Counted from the stretch's first letter, positions 44,645 to 54,430 are shown. The stretch: DNA of 64,000 nt from Nitrosarchaeum sp. (GCF_035968265.1 NZ_JAVYIM010000002.1:330907-394906); one strand, 5' to 3'. Notes: a model not told the origin generated them from the sequence alone. Translations and numbers: made by a program.

Positions 44645-45661
44645 ATGGGGGATATGCGTAAAGATTATGTTTCTGAACGCTTTATGATCGTCTCCAAAAA
44701 AGATGACAAAGTCATAGACCCAAAAAAATCTCCTTATGCTCCTGGAAATGAATCCATGACAAATCCTTCTGTTCTTTCACTAGTTGCAAAAGATGGTATG
44801 TTACAGCGTCTTCAGGATAATGAAGATGAATATGTTGAAGGTTGGTCGATTAGGGTATTTGAGAGTAAAAATCCAATAGTTTCCATTGAAACTGAAAATT
44901 CATACAGTGACAGACCTCATTACAGCGAACCAGCTTACGGTTATCACTACATTGTGGTTGCATCTCCTAAAGAAAAAGACACTCTTGCTACTATTGATTC
45001 TGAACAATGGTCCAACATTCTTGTGGTTGTTCAGGATAGACTACGATGGCTCTACACCCAAAAAGGTGTGACATACGTTTCAATTTATGCTGATCAGGGA
45101 GAATCTGCAGGCAGTAAAAACCCACATCCGCATTTGAATATTTTGACATTTTCAACAATTCCTCCTGTTATTGAAGAAGAGGCAGAAGCTTCATACAAAA
45201 TTCTTAACGAAAAAGGAGTATGCCCCATGTGTCAAATTGTTAACGAAGAAATGGGTGGGCCTAGACAAGTACTTCAAACTGAAGGATTTATCGCATTTTG
45301 TCCTTGGTCTCCATCATATCCATACGAATTTTGCATTTCTCCAAAAAAACATACAACTAGTTTTTCAAAAATAACTCAAAAAGAAATTAATGATCTCTCT
45401 CTTATTTTACGAGCTACCCTTGGAGGTTTATCAAAAACTGTTAAAGATGTTTCATACAATATGGTGTTTCATTTATCTCCTGAAAAGAAGAATAGTCGAC
45501 AAATTCATTGGCATATTGAAGTTTATCCAATAACTAAACCCTGGTCTGGTCTTGAACGTGGTTATGGTATTTTTCTTAATGATATATCCCCAGAACAGGC
45601 AGCAGAGAAACTTGGTGCATCCTGTAGAAAAGAATTGGCCAATTTGGTTGGTATTGTTTGA
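44645..45661 (+). CDS. GalT-like HIT-superfamily nucleotidyltransferase
   Basis: A 338-residue protein with two HIT-like halves. Motifs: NPHPHLNIL near residue 160 (GalT-type H-P-H), CPMCQI as a zinc site near 195, and QIHWHIEVYP near 285. This resembles galactose-1-phosphate uridylyltransferase and ADP-sugar phosphorylase-like enzymes. The exact sugar substrate cannot be told. It would work in sugar-nucleotide turnover in the cytosol. Confidence 0.85.
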   Translation: MGDMRKDYVSERFMIVSKKDDKVIDPKKSPYAPGNESMTNPSVLSLVAKDGMLQRLQDNEDEYVEGWSIRVFESKNPIVSIETENSYSDRPHYSEPAYGYHYIVVASPKEKDTLATIDSEQWSNILVVVQDRLRWLYTQKGVTYVSIYADQGESAGSKNPHPHLNILTFSTIPPVIEEEAEASYKILNEKGVCPMCQIVNEEMGGPRQVLQTEGFIAFCPWSPSYPYEFCISPKKHTTSFSKITQKEINDLSLILRATLGGLSKTVKDVSYNMVFHLSPEKKNSRQIHWHIEVYPITKPWSGLERGYGIFLNDISPEQAAEKLGASCRKELANLVGIV

Positions 45662-45695
45662 ATAGTTTAATTATTAACTTGATTTTGTTATTGTA

Positions 45696-46136
45696 ATGGC
45701 GCTAGAAAAATGGGTAGCAATTGCAAGTGTTGGGTTGTATGTGATGTTTGTTGGAGAAATTATTTCCGTATTTAATTTTATAATTAACATTCCCGCTAAT
45801 TTTGAATTTGGAACTTCATTTGAACCAAGTCCAAAAATATTACAATTCATTTCAATTGGTGTAGCTCCAGCTTGTGTTTTATCTGGCCTTGCGTTTCTAC
45901 TATCCAGACGTTATGGTTCCAAGCAAATCGGCTCTATGATTCTTAGTGGTGGAATCATTTTGTTAATTGGAATGGCATATTGTTATTCTCTCTTAGATGA
46001 GATTCCTGATTCTTACATGGTTGACGCTGTTGTTATAACCCCGCCTTTGTTCATGGGAGTTTCTATACCTGTGATGATTGTTGGGCTGATTTTAATAAAA
46101 ACAAACAAGAAACGTCCAAAAAAAGAATATTTCTAA
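45696..46136 (+). CDS. Four-helix membrane protein, 146 aa
   Basis: A small integral membrane protein with four hydrophobic segments (about residues 8-30, 50-67, 75-98, 112-135) and a basic tail NKKRPKKEYF. No known motif. Follows the GalT-like gene by 34 nt on the same strand. Function unknown. Confidence 0.6.
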   Translation: MALEKWVAIASVGLYVMFVGEIISVFNFIINIPANFEFGTSFEPSPKILQFISIGVAPACVLSGLAFLLSRRYGSKQIGSMILSGGIILLIGMAYCYSLLDEIPDSYMVDAVVITPPLFMGVSIPVMIVGLILIKTNKKRPKKEYF

Positions 46137-46570
46137 ACATGATCAAATCTTAGTGCATTTGCATTATGTTTAAAGCCTAATTTTTCATAAAATGGCTTAA
46201 CATCATCTACACAATCTAAAATTGTTTTATAGCATCCTTGCTCCTTTGCATATCTTAAGAGATAGGTTATCATTTTTTCTCCAATCCCTTTCTTTTGATA
46301 TTCTTTGTTTACTACAACATCCTCAATATGTCCAACTTTGCCACCATTATGGATAAATTTAGTTTCAATCAATAATGTAGTTGCACCTACCACTTTTCCA
46401 TCTAATAATGCTACTATGGTTAATTGATCTTGATTTGAATTTATTTTATCAAATGTTTTTTCTATAATTTTTTTATCCGTATTACTTGTTATACGTAATG
46501 AATCCAATGTTTGCAGAAACCCATTTGACAGATCTTCTTTTTGTAATTTTCTAATTGTTATGCTGTCCAT
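46133..46570 (-). CDS. GNAT acetyltransferase, GNA1-like
   Basis: A 145-residue GNAT-fold enzyme. The acetyl-CoA loop is QKKGIG, preceded by GHIEDVVVNKEY; the end LDCVDDVKPFYEKLGFK resembles glucosamine-6-phosphate N-acetyltransferase. With a nucleotidyltransferase 10 nt upstream it may supply UDP-sugar precursors. The substrate is a guess. Confidence 0.82.
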   Translation of the reverse strand: MDSITIRKLQKEDLSNGFLQTLDSLRITSNTDKKIIEKTFDKINSNQDQLTIVALLDGKVVGATTLLIETKFIHNGGKVGHIEDVVVNKEYQKKGIGEKMITYLLRYAKEQGCYKTILDCVDDVKPFYEKLGFKHNANALRFDHV

Positions 46571-46580
46571 TTTTATTAAT

Positions 46581-47282
46581 TCATATTTTTCCTAGTTTTT
46601 GAAGATATTCTTGATTTGCTTTTCTATACGTTGTTTTGTTTCCAATATCTAAAAATCCTTTTTTAGATACAACGCTACTAACTAGTTTGTTTTTTGCCAT
46701 TGCTTTTCTAATCACATCATCCATTCCATAAGGAATATTTTTTGGAATCAGTCCCATTATTTCTGGCTCCATAACATAACATCCAGTATTTACATTTGCT
46801 TTAATTTCTGGTTTTTCATTCCAGGCAACTACCTTTCCTGTTTTGGTAGTCTCTATTACTCCATATGGCAGATGTGTTTTATATTCATACAAATTCATTG
46901 TTACAAATGATTTTTTTTGTTTATGCTGTTTTATCATATTTCGTAAATTGAAATCAAATATAGAATCCCCATACATACAAACAAAAGTATCATCGATGAA
47001 TTCTTCTGCTGTTTTAAGTTGACCTGCTGTAGCCAATGGTTTGTTAGACACTGCATATTCAATATCCACCCCAAATCGTTTACCATCTTCAAAATAATCT
47101 TCAATCGTTTTTCTTAGATAACTTACACATAGTACAACAGACTTTATACCGTTTTTTTGTGTCCATTCTATTAGATGCTCTAAAATAGGTTTTTCACCCA
47201 AAGGAAGCATCGGTTTTGGTAGAAAAGTCGTGTATGGTTGTAACCTTGTACCTAAACCCCCCGCAAGTATTACGGCTTTCAT
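46581..47282 (-). CDS. Sugar-1-phosphate nucleotidyltransferase
   Basis: A 233-residue NTP transferase: GGLGTRLQPYT nucleotide loop, FLPKPMLPLG sugar-phosphate lysine region, and YGDSIFDF metal Asp. I start at ATG 47282 (MKAVILAGG), the universal N-terminus of the family; the longer frame to 47396 would overlap thiD-thiN. It makes an NDP-sugar for cell-surface glycans; which one is unclear. Likely one operon with the GNAT gene. Confidence 0.9.
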   Translation of the reverse strand: MKAVILAGGLGTRLQPYTTFLPKPMLPLGEKPILEHLIEWTQKNGIKSVVLCVSYLRKTIEDYFEDGKRFGVDIEYAVSNKPLATAGQLKTAEEFIDDTFVCMYGDSIFDFNLRNMIKQHKQKKSFVTMNLYEYKTHLPYGVIETTKTGKVVAWNEKPEIKANVNTGCYVMEPEIMGLIPKNIPYGMDDVIRKAMAKNKLVSSVVSKKGFLDIGNKTTYRKANQEYLQKLGKI

Positions 47283-47343
47283 GAATCTATAATTGAGATA
47301 TGAGTATTTATGTTCAAGTATGTATTTCCCTTCTAGTTTAAAA

Positions 47344-48648
47344 TTAATTAAATAATTTTGAAACTTTTTCAATAATGGATGCTGGAGTTTTGGCAAAAAT
47401 AATTATCATTGGTTCTTTACCAAAATCTCCTTTGTGATAAATAACATCTGGAGCTGTTTCTAATTTTTTTATTGCTGATCTTACTCCCCACTCTATGGAT
47501 GATCCTTCTCTAGTCTTAATTTTGATTGGTTCTGCATTTCTATCATATCTATAAATGTTTAATTTTATTTTTTTTAATTTTGAAATATTTTCTTCATTAT
47601 ATTTTAAATTTATTGCTGAGCGTATTTCTGGAAATTTTTTATTCATAGCAATTAATGCAGTAGCAACATGTTTTGAACCTCCATACTCCAAATTTCCGGC
47701 CATCATGACATTATTACCCGTTTTTACTATTCTCCCTGCAATTCCCATCACATCTTTAATTGATTTTGGGTTTATTTTTGAAAAAACAAAATTTGTTTGG
47801 CATTCAGGAATATTTTTATAAATATTTTTAATTCCTATGAATTTGTTAATTGCATTTAATAATTCGGTTTGAATATTGTCTGTTTTTTTTACTTGTGTAA
47901 TTTCTACACCACGTCCAATATTTTTGGAATTTTTTATTGAATTATACGTGAATTGTTTTGAAAATTTCGCTGATTCTCTTAATGATTTTCCATTTGCCAA
48001 TGAAACTAGTAATGCAGATGAATGATTGCAGCCACTACCATGATTAGTTTTCGGAATTATGTTGCCAGAAATCATGTATTTTGTTTTTTCTTCTAATATG
48101 AAATCTGAGATTTTCTCATTTTTTGTTTCTATTCCTGTAATTATGACGTTTTTTGCACCCATCTTTTGAATTTTTAGGGCAGCTTTTAGAAGTGATTTTT
48201 TTGAATTTATTTTAATTTGAGTTAAGAATTCTGCCTCAGATTTATTTGGTGTAATAATTGTCGCTAATGGAATTAAATATTTTTTAAAATCCTTAATAGC
48301 GTTTTTTTCAATTAGTGAACCTCCAGTGGTTGATTTTATTACTGGATCTAATACAATTGGAATCTTTAATTTTTTTAATTCATTATGTATTGTTTTTATT
48401 ATATCTGAATTGTATACCATCCCAATTTTTATTCCATCTATTTTAAAATCTGAAATCAATAATTCAAGTTGATTTTTTAATATTTTTTTTGACACTGGTT
48501 GAATCATCCCAAAATTAGATGTATTTTGTCCTGTTATTGCGGTAATCACAGTCAACCCATATCCATTCAACATATCAAATGTTTTGACATCACTTTGTAT
48601 GCCAGCTCCAGACGATGGATCCGAACCACCTATTGAAAGTAAATTCAT
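47344..48648 (-). CDS. thiDN: HMP(-P) kinase fused to thiamine-phosphate synthase ThiN
   Basis: A 434-residue fusion. Residues 1-255 are ThiD (GGSDPSSGAGIQSD; DPVIKSTTG; NHGSGCNHSSA), which phosphorylates hydroxymethylpyrimidine twice. Residues 265-434 are ThiN (KINPKSIKDVMGIAGRIV, MAGNLEYGGSKHVATAL, GDFGKEP), joining HMP-PP and thiazole phosphate to thiamine phosphate. ThiN replaces bacterial ThiE in Archaea. thiC is 0.7 kb away on the other strand. Confidence 0.94.
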   Translation of the reverse strand: MNLLSIGGSDPSSGAGIQSDVKTFDMLNGYGLTVITAITGQNTSNFGMIQPVSKKILKNQLELLISDFKIDGIKIGMVYNSDIIKTIHNELKKLKIPIVLDPVIKSTTGGSLIEKNAIKDFKKYLIPLATIITPNKSEAEFLTQIKINSKKSLLKAALKIQKMGAKNVIITGIETKNEKISDFILEEKTKYMISGNIIPKTNHGSGCNHSSALLVSLANGKSLRESAKFSKQFTYNSIKNSKNIGRGVEITQVKKTDNIQTELLNAINKFIGIKNIYKNIPECQTNFVFSKINPKSIKDVMGIAGRIVKTGNNVMMAGNLEYGGSKHVATALIAMNKKFPEIRSAINLKYNEENISKLKKIKLNIYRYDRNAEPIKIKTREGSSIEWGVRSAIKKLETAPDVIYHKGDFGKEPMIIIFAKTPASIIEKVSKLFN

Positions 48649-48784
48649 TTAGTATTCTATACTTTGATTGCACTAATCTGTTTTTCCATTTGATTTTTAT
48701 TTTTTATGGATTTGTATTTTTTGTTTAATTTTTTTCTATAATGATAGAGAATTTATAGATCTAACACCGCTCTTAATTGTTAAT

Positions 48785-48979
48785 TTGACTGAAAAAATTC
48801 CTTTAGTTAATGATCCTCCATCTGAATTGAAATGTACTGTATGTTTGTTACCGATGCAATACCAAAAGAAAATTAACAATGTATTTCTTTGGCAATGTTT
48901 TAAATGTGGCAAAAAATATTTTGTTTCAAACTCTACTGTTGATTACAGCATATCTGAAACTTGGAGTTCTGCTAAATGA
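48785..48979 (+). CDS. Mini zinc-ribbon protein, 64 aa
   Basis: A small protein with a rubredoxin-like zinc ribbon, CTVC ... WQCFKCGKKYF (four cysteines), and polar ends. TTG start, with a TATA-like GAATTTATAG near 48753, about 30 nt upstream. Unknown function. The 187 nt after it show no gene or structured RNA that I can support. Confidence 0.6.
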   Translation: MTEKIPLVNDPPSELKCTVCLLPMQYQKKINNVFLWQCFKCGKKYFVSNSTVDYSISETWSSAK

Positions 48980-49166
48980 AAACTAGTATTTGTAGAATTA
49001 GCAGGTAAATTAAAAACTATGTGAAATTTTTTATCTGAAATTAATCTGTCAAATGATATGACTCTTTTATCCTTTGATGATATCCTGCCTACATTTCTGT
49101 ATTTTATAATAATTTTAGATTTAACTGTACGATTTAATATTTTCAGTAGATAATATCATTAATTCA

Positions 49167-49262
49167 TTATGATGTTTGGTTGGCACATTCAAATGAACAA
49201 AACTCATCTTTAAAACTCTGAAATTCTTTCCCACAATGAACACATTCTTTTGCCATTCTCAT
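49167..49262 (-). CDS. Mini zinc-finger protein of FCS type, 31 aa
   Basis: CVHC ... FCSFEC is a four-cysteine treble-clef or FCS-type finger. I choose ATG 49262 (MRMAKECV) because a minus-strand TATA element CTTATATG (plus 49284-49291) is 25 nt upstream; ATG 49256 is also possible. The extended frame to 49373 would include this promoter. Function unknown. Confidence 0.55.
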   Translation of the reverse strand: MRMAKECVHCGKEFQSFKDEFCSFECANQTS

Positions 49263-49388
49263 ATTATCTATTATCAGTTTAAGCATATAAGATCGATCAA
49301 TTTTACGTTTATAGTGGCAAGTGTTATCAGATATTTTTATTGTTTGACACTCATGATTGTTTAAATCAGGCAAAAACGTAGATTATGC

Positions 49389-50711
49389 ATGGGTACTCAA
49401 ATGACTGCAGCTAGAAGGGGTGTTGCTACAGACGAAATGAAAACCGTGGCAAAAGACGAAGATGTTACATTAGAATGGCTTATCCCTAAAATTGCAAATG
49501 GTTCTATTATAATTCCTAGTAATAATGTTAGACCTCAAAAAATTCACAATGTTGGAATTGGTAAGGGTCTTAAAACAAAGGTGAATGTAAACATTGGAAC
49601 TTCTACACTAAATGTCAACCTTGAAGAAGAAATCGAAAAAGCTAAGGTTGCTGTAAAATATCATGCAGACACATTGATGGATTTAAGCGATGGTGGTGAT
49701 GTCAAAAAAATACGACGAGCATTATTAGAAGTTACACCTATCACATTTGGAACCGTACCAATCTATGAGGCATATAACTATGGTATTGAAGTTCATAAAA
49801 ATCCTTTAAATTTAACTGAAGATGATTTTTTAAACGCATTTGAAAATAATGCAAAAGATGGTGTTGATTATACTACTATCCACTGTGGAATAACAAAAGA
49901 TATCGCAAAAAAAATTCTAAAAGTCAAAAGATATGGCGGTGTAGTGAGCAAGGGTGGAACAATTACTGCTGCTTGGATGCTACGACATGATAAAGAAAAT
50001 CCGTATTTGACTCATTATGATTACCTCATTGAAATTGCTAAAAAATATGATGTCACATTTAGCTTAGGTGATGCATTACGACCTGGCTCTATTCTTGATT
50101 CTCATGATGAACTTCAAGTTCAAGAAATGATACACATGTCTCAACTAACAAAACGTGCTCATGAACAAGATATTCAAGTGATGGTTGAAGGACCAGGACA
50201 TGTTCCGTTAAATGAAGTTGCAACTAATGTCAGGCTAGCTAAATCTTTGATAGGTGACGTTCCTTACTATGTGTTGGGTCCTTTGGTGACTGATGTTGCT
50301 TCAGGGCATGATCATATTGCAAGTGCTATTGGTGCTGCAGTTTCTGCAAGTGAAGGCGTTGATCTATTGTGTTATCTTACTCCTTCTGAACATCTTGCAT
50401 TGCCTAATACTGACGAAGTAAAGGCTGGTCTAATTGCATATAGAATTGCAGCACATGCAGCTGATTTGGTGAAACTTCGAGAAAAGGCAATAAAATGGGA
50501 TATGGCAATGACTGAAGCTCGTAGAACACTGGATTGGGAAAAACAAATTGCATTATCTATTGATCCTGAAGAGGCAGCTAAGATTCATAGTAGAACTGGA
50601 CAACGCCCTGGAAATAATGTTCCTTGTACAATGTGTGGCGGAGCATGTGTCTATGTTATGTTACCTCAACAAAGAAAATACGATAAAGAAGAAAAATTAC
50701 AACAGATTTAG
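49389..50711 (+). CDS. thiC: Phosphomethylpyrimidine synthase ThiC
   Basis: Radical-SAM enzyme converting aminoimidazole ribotide to HMP phosphate, the pyrimidine of thiamine. The 440-residue protein has typical segments TIHCGITKD, SLGDALRPG, EGPGHVPLNE, and the C-terminal cluster site CTMCGGAC (C-x2-C-x3-C). The spacing is one residue shorter than in E. coli ThiC. No TPP-riboswitch core (CTGAGA) is visible upstream. Confidence 0.95.
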   Translation: MGTQMTAARRGVATDEMKTVAKDEDVTLEWLIPKIANGSIIIPSNNVRPQKIHNVGIGKGLKTKVNVNIGTSTLNVNLEEEIEKAKVAVKYHADTLMDLSDGGDVKKIRRALLEVTPITFGTVPIYEAYNYGIEVHKNPLNLTEDDFLNAFENNAKDGVDYTTIHCGITKDIAKKILKVKRYGGVVSKGGTITAAWMLRHDKENPYLTHYDYLIEIAKKYDVTFSLGDALRPGSILDSHDELQVQEMIHMSQLTKRAHEQDIQVMVEGPGHVPLNEVATNVRLAKSLIGDVPYYVLGPLVTDVASGHDHIASAIGAAVSASEGVDLLCYLTPSEHLALPNTDEVKAGLIAYRIAAHAADLVKLREKAIKWDMAMTEARRTLDWEKQIALSIDPEEAAKIHSRTGQRPGNNVPCTMCGGACVYVMLPQQRKYDKEEKLQQI

Positions 50712-51101
50712 TAATACTTTTTCAAGACTGGGAACTGAATTATAATTTTTTAATTCGTCTACTGCTATCCATAAATATTCTGAATTTTCCCAATTTAGTT
50801 TTATTTCTGGATTTTTTGCTTCAAATAAAAATGGAAATATTTCCCACTCATGATTTTCATATTGCGGTGAATTTATTCTGAGTTTTCCTGCAGATTTTAT
50901 TAATTTTATTTTATCTTCTGTAATACCTGTTTCTTCAAAAATCTCTATTTTTGCTCGTGTTAAAGGAGATTCGTTTTTTTCAATGATGCCGCTAATTCCT
51001 GCCCATAATCCTTTCATAGTTTTTACTTTATCGCTTCTTTTTAGAATGAGTATTTTTTGTTCATCTTTAATAAAAGATGTAACAATTTTGGTTGCACGCA
51101 T
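50697..51101 (-). CDS. Nudix hydrolase
   Basis: A 134-residue Nudix-fold protein. The Nudix box reads GIIEKNESPLTRAKIEIFEETGI in pieces G-x5-E-x7-I-E-x2-EE-x-G-I, with Ile where Arg is usual before the catalytic Glu. The conserved glutamates remain, so activity is plausible. The last gene of the aromatic cluster strand, 5 nt after tyrA; 15 nt overlap with the converging thiC end. Confidence 0.85.
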   Translation of the reverse strand: MRATKIVTSFIKDEQKILILKRSDKVKTMKGLWAGISGIIEKNESPLTRAKIEIFEETGITEDKIKLIKSAGKLRINSPQYENHEWEIFPFLFEAKNPEIKLNWENSEYLWIAVDELKNYNSVPSLEKVLLNLL

Positions 51102-51106
51102 TTTTC

Positions 51107-51961
51107 TTATTTTTCAACTGCATGTACCATTTTTGTCAATTTTTTATAAGAATCTTCCAGATTTGTATTTGCAGAGAGTTTTTCTTGACAATTTTTAATG
51201 TAATCTATTACTTCTTCTGTCTTTGATTCTTGTACTGCTGTCAGTAGTCTACCTATGTCTTTCCAAAGTTCTTCTGCAACCCTTCTAATTTCAGGATTTG
51301 CAATAATTGTTTCAATTAATTCTGGAGATTCTGTCATTATGCTTTCAGCAAGTATCTTTTGAACTCTGAATGTAGTTCCTGACATTTTTTCAGTTAATGA
51401 CATCTTTTCATCTTTTGAAATAATATTTGCAAATACGAGATTCATCAAATGTGTTAATCCTAAAATAACTGCAATTTTTTTATCATGCTCAACTGCATCG
51501 ATTGTTACAAAATTTGCTCCATCAAAAAGTTCTTTTACCACTGCCAATTCTTTTTTTGCATCTTTAATTGGAACTGAAATTATGTTTTGCCCTTTGATAG
51601 ATTTTGCTCCAGGACCAAACATGGGATGAATACATATTGGATTAATTTTTGCAGGCATTTTTGATAATGATGTTACTACTTTGGATTTTTCTGATGATAT
51701 TTCAATTAGATATGTTCCTCTTTTCATCTCTTTTGCAATTAATCTAATTATTTCTGGTGTTCTTCTTGTAGGAGTACACAACACAACATAATCTGCTTTT
51801 AAGATACCTCCTACTAGGGAATCTGATTGGATTATTCCTTTTCCTTGTATTTTATTTTCGCTATCGTAACCCGTAACTTCAAAGTCGTTTGCTAGAAAAT
51901 ATTTTGCAAACCATTGTCCCATTTGACCTCCAATTCCAATTATTGTAATTTTCTTCTTCAT
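51107..51961 (-). CDS. tyrA: Prephenate dehydrogenase
   Basis: A 284-residue NAD(P)-dependent enzyme converting prephenate to 4-hydroxyphenylpyruvate for tyrosine. N-terminal GIGGQMGQWFAKYF is the dinucleotide loop, HPMFGPGAKSIKGQ the substrate region, and the C-terminal half is helical. Its start overlaps the chorismate mutase fusion by 4 nt. Gene order and overlap place it last in the aromatic pathway. Confidence 0.92.
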   Translation of the reverse strand: MKKKITIIGIGGQMGQWFAKYFLANDFEVTGYDSENKIQGKGIIQSDSLVGGILKADYVVLCTPTRRTPEIIRLIAKEMKRGTYLIEISSEKSKVVTSLSKMPAKINPICIHPMFGPGAKSIKGQNIISVPIKDAKKELAVVKELFDGANFVTIDAVEHDKKIAVILGLTHLMNLVFANIISKDEKMSLTEKMSGTTFRVQKILAESIMTESPELIETIIANPEIRRVAEELWKDIGRLLTAVQESKTEEVIDYIKNCQEKLSANTNLEDSYKKLTKMVHAVEK

Positions 51962-53328
51962 TGCTTATCTCTCAACATATTACCAAGTATATTCATTCCC
52001 TCCATTAGTATTTTTTCGTCTTGACATGCCGATAATCTAATGAAATTCTTGAATTCTCCAAAACCCTCTCCAGGTGCAACAGCTAATCCTTTTTCTAAAA
52101 GACTGTTTGCAAATTGTACTCCATTAAAACCATCTTGATTGATGCGAGCAAATAGATACATTGCCCCATCTGGAGTAACAAAGTCCAAACTCATCTTTTT
52201 TGCCTTTTCAACCAATACATTTAGTCTGGTTTGTACTGTATTAGTATTATCTGATATGTCTGCCTCTAATGCTTTCATGGCAATATATTGAATAGGTTCA
52301 GATACATTTGTCAGGCAAAGAGCTTCTAATTTTGATAATTTTTCTATAATTTCTGGTCTTGAAATAGCATATCCTATCCTAAATCCAGTCATTGCATGTG
52401 ATTTTGAAAATGATTGTGTGATGATACTTTTATCGTAATTATAACAAAGTATGCTTTTCCATTTTTTGTATGCATATTGAGAATAAATTTCATCACTTAA
52501 AATGTACAAGTTATTTTTTATTGCTATCCTTACAATTTCATCTTGTAATTCTTCCGGAAGAATTTTTCCTGTTGGATTATTTGGATAATTTAGTATGATC
52601 ATTTTTGTGTTATTGTTGATAACTTTTTGAATTTGTTCAATTGTTGGTTCCCACTTTCCTTCCAAAGTGGTGGTAATGGTTCTTACTTTAATTCCAGAAT
52701 TTAATGCACACTCTTTGTATGCTGGCCATGAAGGTTCAATCACAATTAATTCATCTCCTGGATTTAGCAAAGTGCTAATCGCGGTATAAATTGAAAAGCG
52801 AGCTCCCGGACTAACCATTATGTTATCCTGCGAAACTACAACTCCAAATTTCTCAGATGAATATTTTGCAAGTGCTTCTCTAAATGAAGGTAATCCTTTT
52901 GCATTTCCGTATCTTAAAAATCCTTTATCAAAAACTTCTTCAAGAGCTTTTTTAACAATTTGAGGAGGGGGAAAATCTGGCTCACCTACTTCCATGTGGA
53001 TAATTTTTTTCCCGTCACGTTCCATTGCTTTAGCCTTATGGAAAATTGATAGATGTGTTTGTTTACTATCTGATTGTACTTTAATCGATTCATTAAGTAA
53101 AAAATTTAAAAATTTTGTTGCAATTGATTCATCAAATTTTAATTCGTTACATAGTGTGATTATTTTTGAACGAAGATTATCTTCACGAGTTTCATCAGTT
53201 ACTCCTTTTCCTATGTTTTTTTTAATTTCTCCAATCTCTTTAGAAATGTCTGTTCGCATTTTTAGCATCTTGATCATTTCTATCGTGATCTCGTCGATTT
53301 TATTCCGAAGTTGGTTGATGTCTGACAT
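51958..53328 (-). CDS. Chorismate mutase fused to an aromatic aminotransferase
   Basis: A 456-residue fusion. Residues 1-85 are an AroQ-type chorismate mutase helix bundle (LRNKIDEI with Arg8; MRTDISKEIGEIKK). Residues 95-456 are a class I aminotransferase with LNYPNNPTG and the PLP lysine Lys309 in SFSKSHAMTGFRIGYA. It would make prephenate and later transaminate arylpyruvates (or prephenate), on both sides of the neighbouring tyrA step. Starts 4 nt after aroC. Confidence 0.92.
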   Translation of the reverse strand: MSDINQLRNKIDEITIEMIKMLKMRTDISKEIGEIKKNIGKGVTDETREDNLRSKIITLCNELKFDESIATKFLNFLLNESIKVQSDSKQTHLSIFHKAKAMERDGKKIIHMEVGEPDFPPPQIVKKALEEVFDKGFLRYGNAKGLPSFREALAKYSSEKFGVVVSQDNIMVSPGARFSIYTAISTLLNPGDELIVIEPSWPAYKECALNSGIKVRTITTTLEGKWEPTIEQIQKVINNNTKMIILNYPNNPTGKILPEELQDEIVRIAIKNNLYILSDEIYSQYAYKKWKSILCYNYDKSIITQSFSKSHAMTGFRIGYAISRPEIIEKLSKLEALCLTNVSEPIQYIAMKALEADISDNTNTVQTRLNVLVEKAKKMSLDFVTPDGAMYLFARINQDGFNGVQFANSLLEKGLAVAPGEGFGEFKNFIRLSACQDEKILMEGMNILGNMLRDKQ

Positions 53329-53332
53329 ATCG

Positions 53333-54430
53333 TTACAATACAGGTTTGATTGCCCCAGCTAAAAGAGCATGATCTGCCAAAGTTAGAGCAACTAACGAAT
53401 CTACTACTGGGGGGGCTCTAGGAACTACACATGGATCGTGCCTTCCTTTTACTTGCAGTATGGTATCTTTTTTGGTTTTGATGTCCACAGTACTTTGTTT
53501 TTGTGCTATCGACGATGCAGGTTTGAATGCAATTCTGATTGTTATTGGCATGCCATTTGATATTCCGCCTAAAATTCCTCCTGAATTGTTTGTTTTTGTA
53601 ATTATTTTTCCTTTTTTTATTGTGTACAAGTCATTATTTTCTGAACCAAATAGTTCTGAGCCTTCAAATCCTGAACCAAATTCTACTCCTTTAACGGATG
53701 GGATTGAAAATATTGCTTTACTTAAATCTGATTCTAATGATCCGAAGATAGGTTCCCCAATTCCAACTGGTACATTTGTTGTAATTGATTCTATTATCCC
53801 TCCAAGAGAATCTCCTTTTTTTCTTGCATCTAGTATTGATTCTCTCATTTTTTTTGCAGTTTTTTCTTCAGGGCATCTTACCTCATTTTTATAAATTGAA
53901 TTAATCCTTTTTTCATCAAATTTATTTTCCATTTTTATTTTTCCAATCTGTGCTGTAAATGAATTTGTTTCAACACCTAGTGTAACTTTTAATAATTTTC
54001 TTGCAATCGCTCCTCCCATTACGTGAGTGGCAGTTAATCGTCCAGAAAATCTACCTCCTCCCCTATGATCATTAAAATGATTATATTTTACCATGGCTGG
54101 ATAATCTGAATGTCCAGGTCTGAGTTTTGTTTTCAAATTTTCATAATCTTTTGATTTCTGATCACTGTTCCAAACTATCATTGTAATTGGTGCACCTGTA
54201 GTGTATCCTCTAAACACTCCTGAAATAATTTCTACAATATCTCCTTCTTTTCGCTGTGTAGAAATTAGTGATTGTCCAGGTTTTCTAAGATCTAACATCT
54301 GTTGAATTTCTTTTTCATCAATTTCTAATCCTGCAGGGCATCCGTCTAAAACAGCTCCTATGGATTTTCCATGACTTTCACCAAAACTGGTTAAAACAAG
54401 ACGCTGACCAATTGAACTTCCCGGCAACAT
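53333..54430 (-). CDS. aroC: Chorismate synthase
   Basis: A 365-residue FMN enzyme making chorismate from EPSP. Family sites: SFGESHGKSIGAVLDGCPAG, RPGHSDYPAMVKY, FNDHRGGGRFSGR, and C-terminal RHDPCVVPRAPPV. A new transcription unit may begin here, because a 323-nt gap separates it from aroA. Confidence 0.95.
   Translation of the reverse strand: MLPGSSIGQRLVLTSFGESHGKSIGAVLDGCPAGLEIDEKEIQQMLDLRKPGQSLISTQRKEGDIVEIISGVFRGYTTGAPITMIVWNSDQKSKDYENLKTKLRPGHSDYPAMVKYNHFNDHRGGGRFSGRLTATHVMGGAIARKLLKVTLGVETNSFTAQIGKIKMENKFDEKRINSIYKNEVRCPEEKTAKKMRESILDARKKGDSLGGIIESITTNVPVGIGEPIFGSLESDLSKAIFSIPSVKGVEFGSGFEGSELFGSENNDLYTIKKGKIITKTNNSGGILGGISNGMPITIRIAFKPASSIAQKQSTVDIKTKKDTILQVKGRHDPCVVPRAPPVVDSLVALTLADHALLAGAIKPVL

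Noticed and set aside
47283..47396. N-terminal extension of the sugar nucleotidyltransferase
   Set aside because: The family begins at MKAVILAGG, and the extension overlaps the thiD-thiN gene.
49263..49388. TPP riboswitch before thiC
   Set aside because: The conserved core CTGAGA and its paired partner are absent, and thiC appears to have almost no leader.
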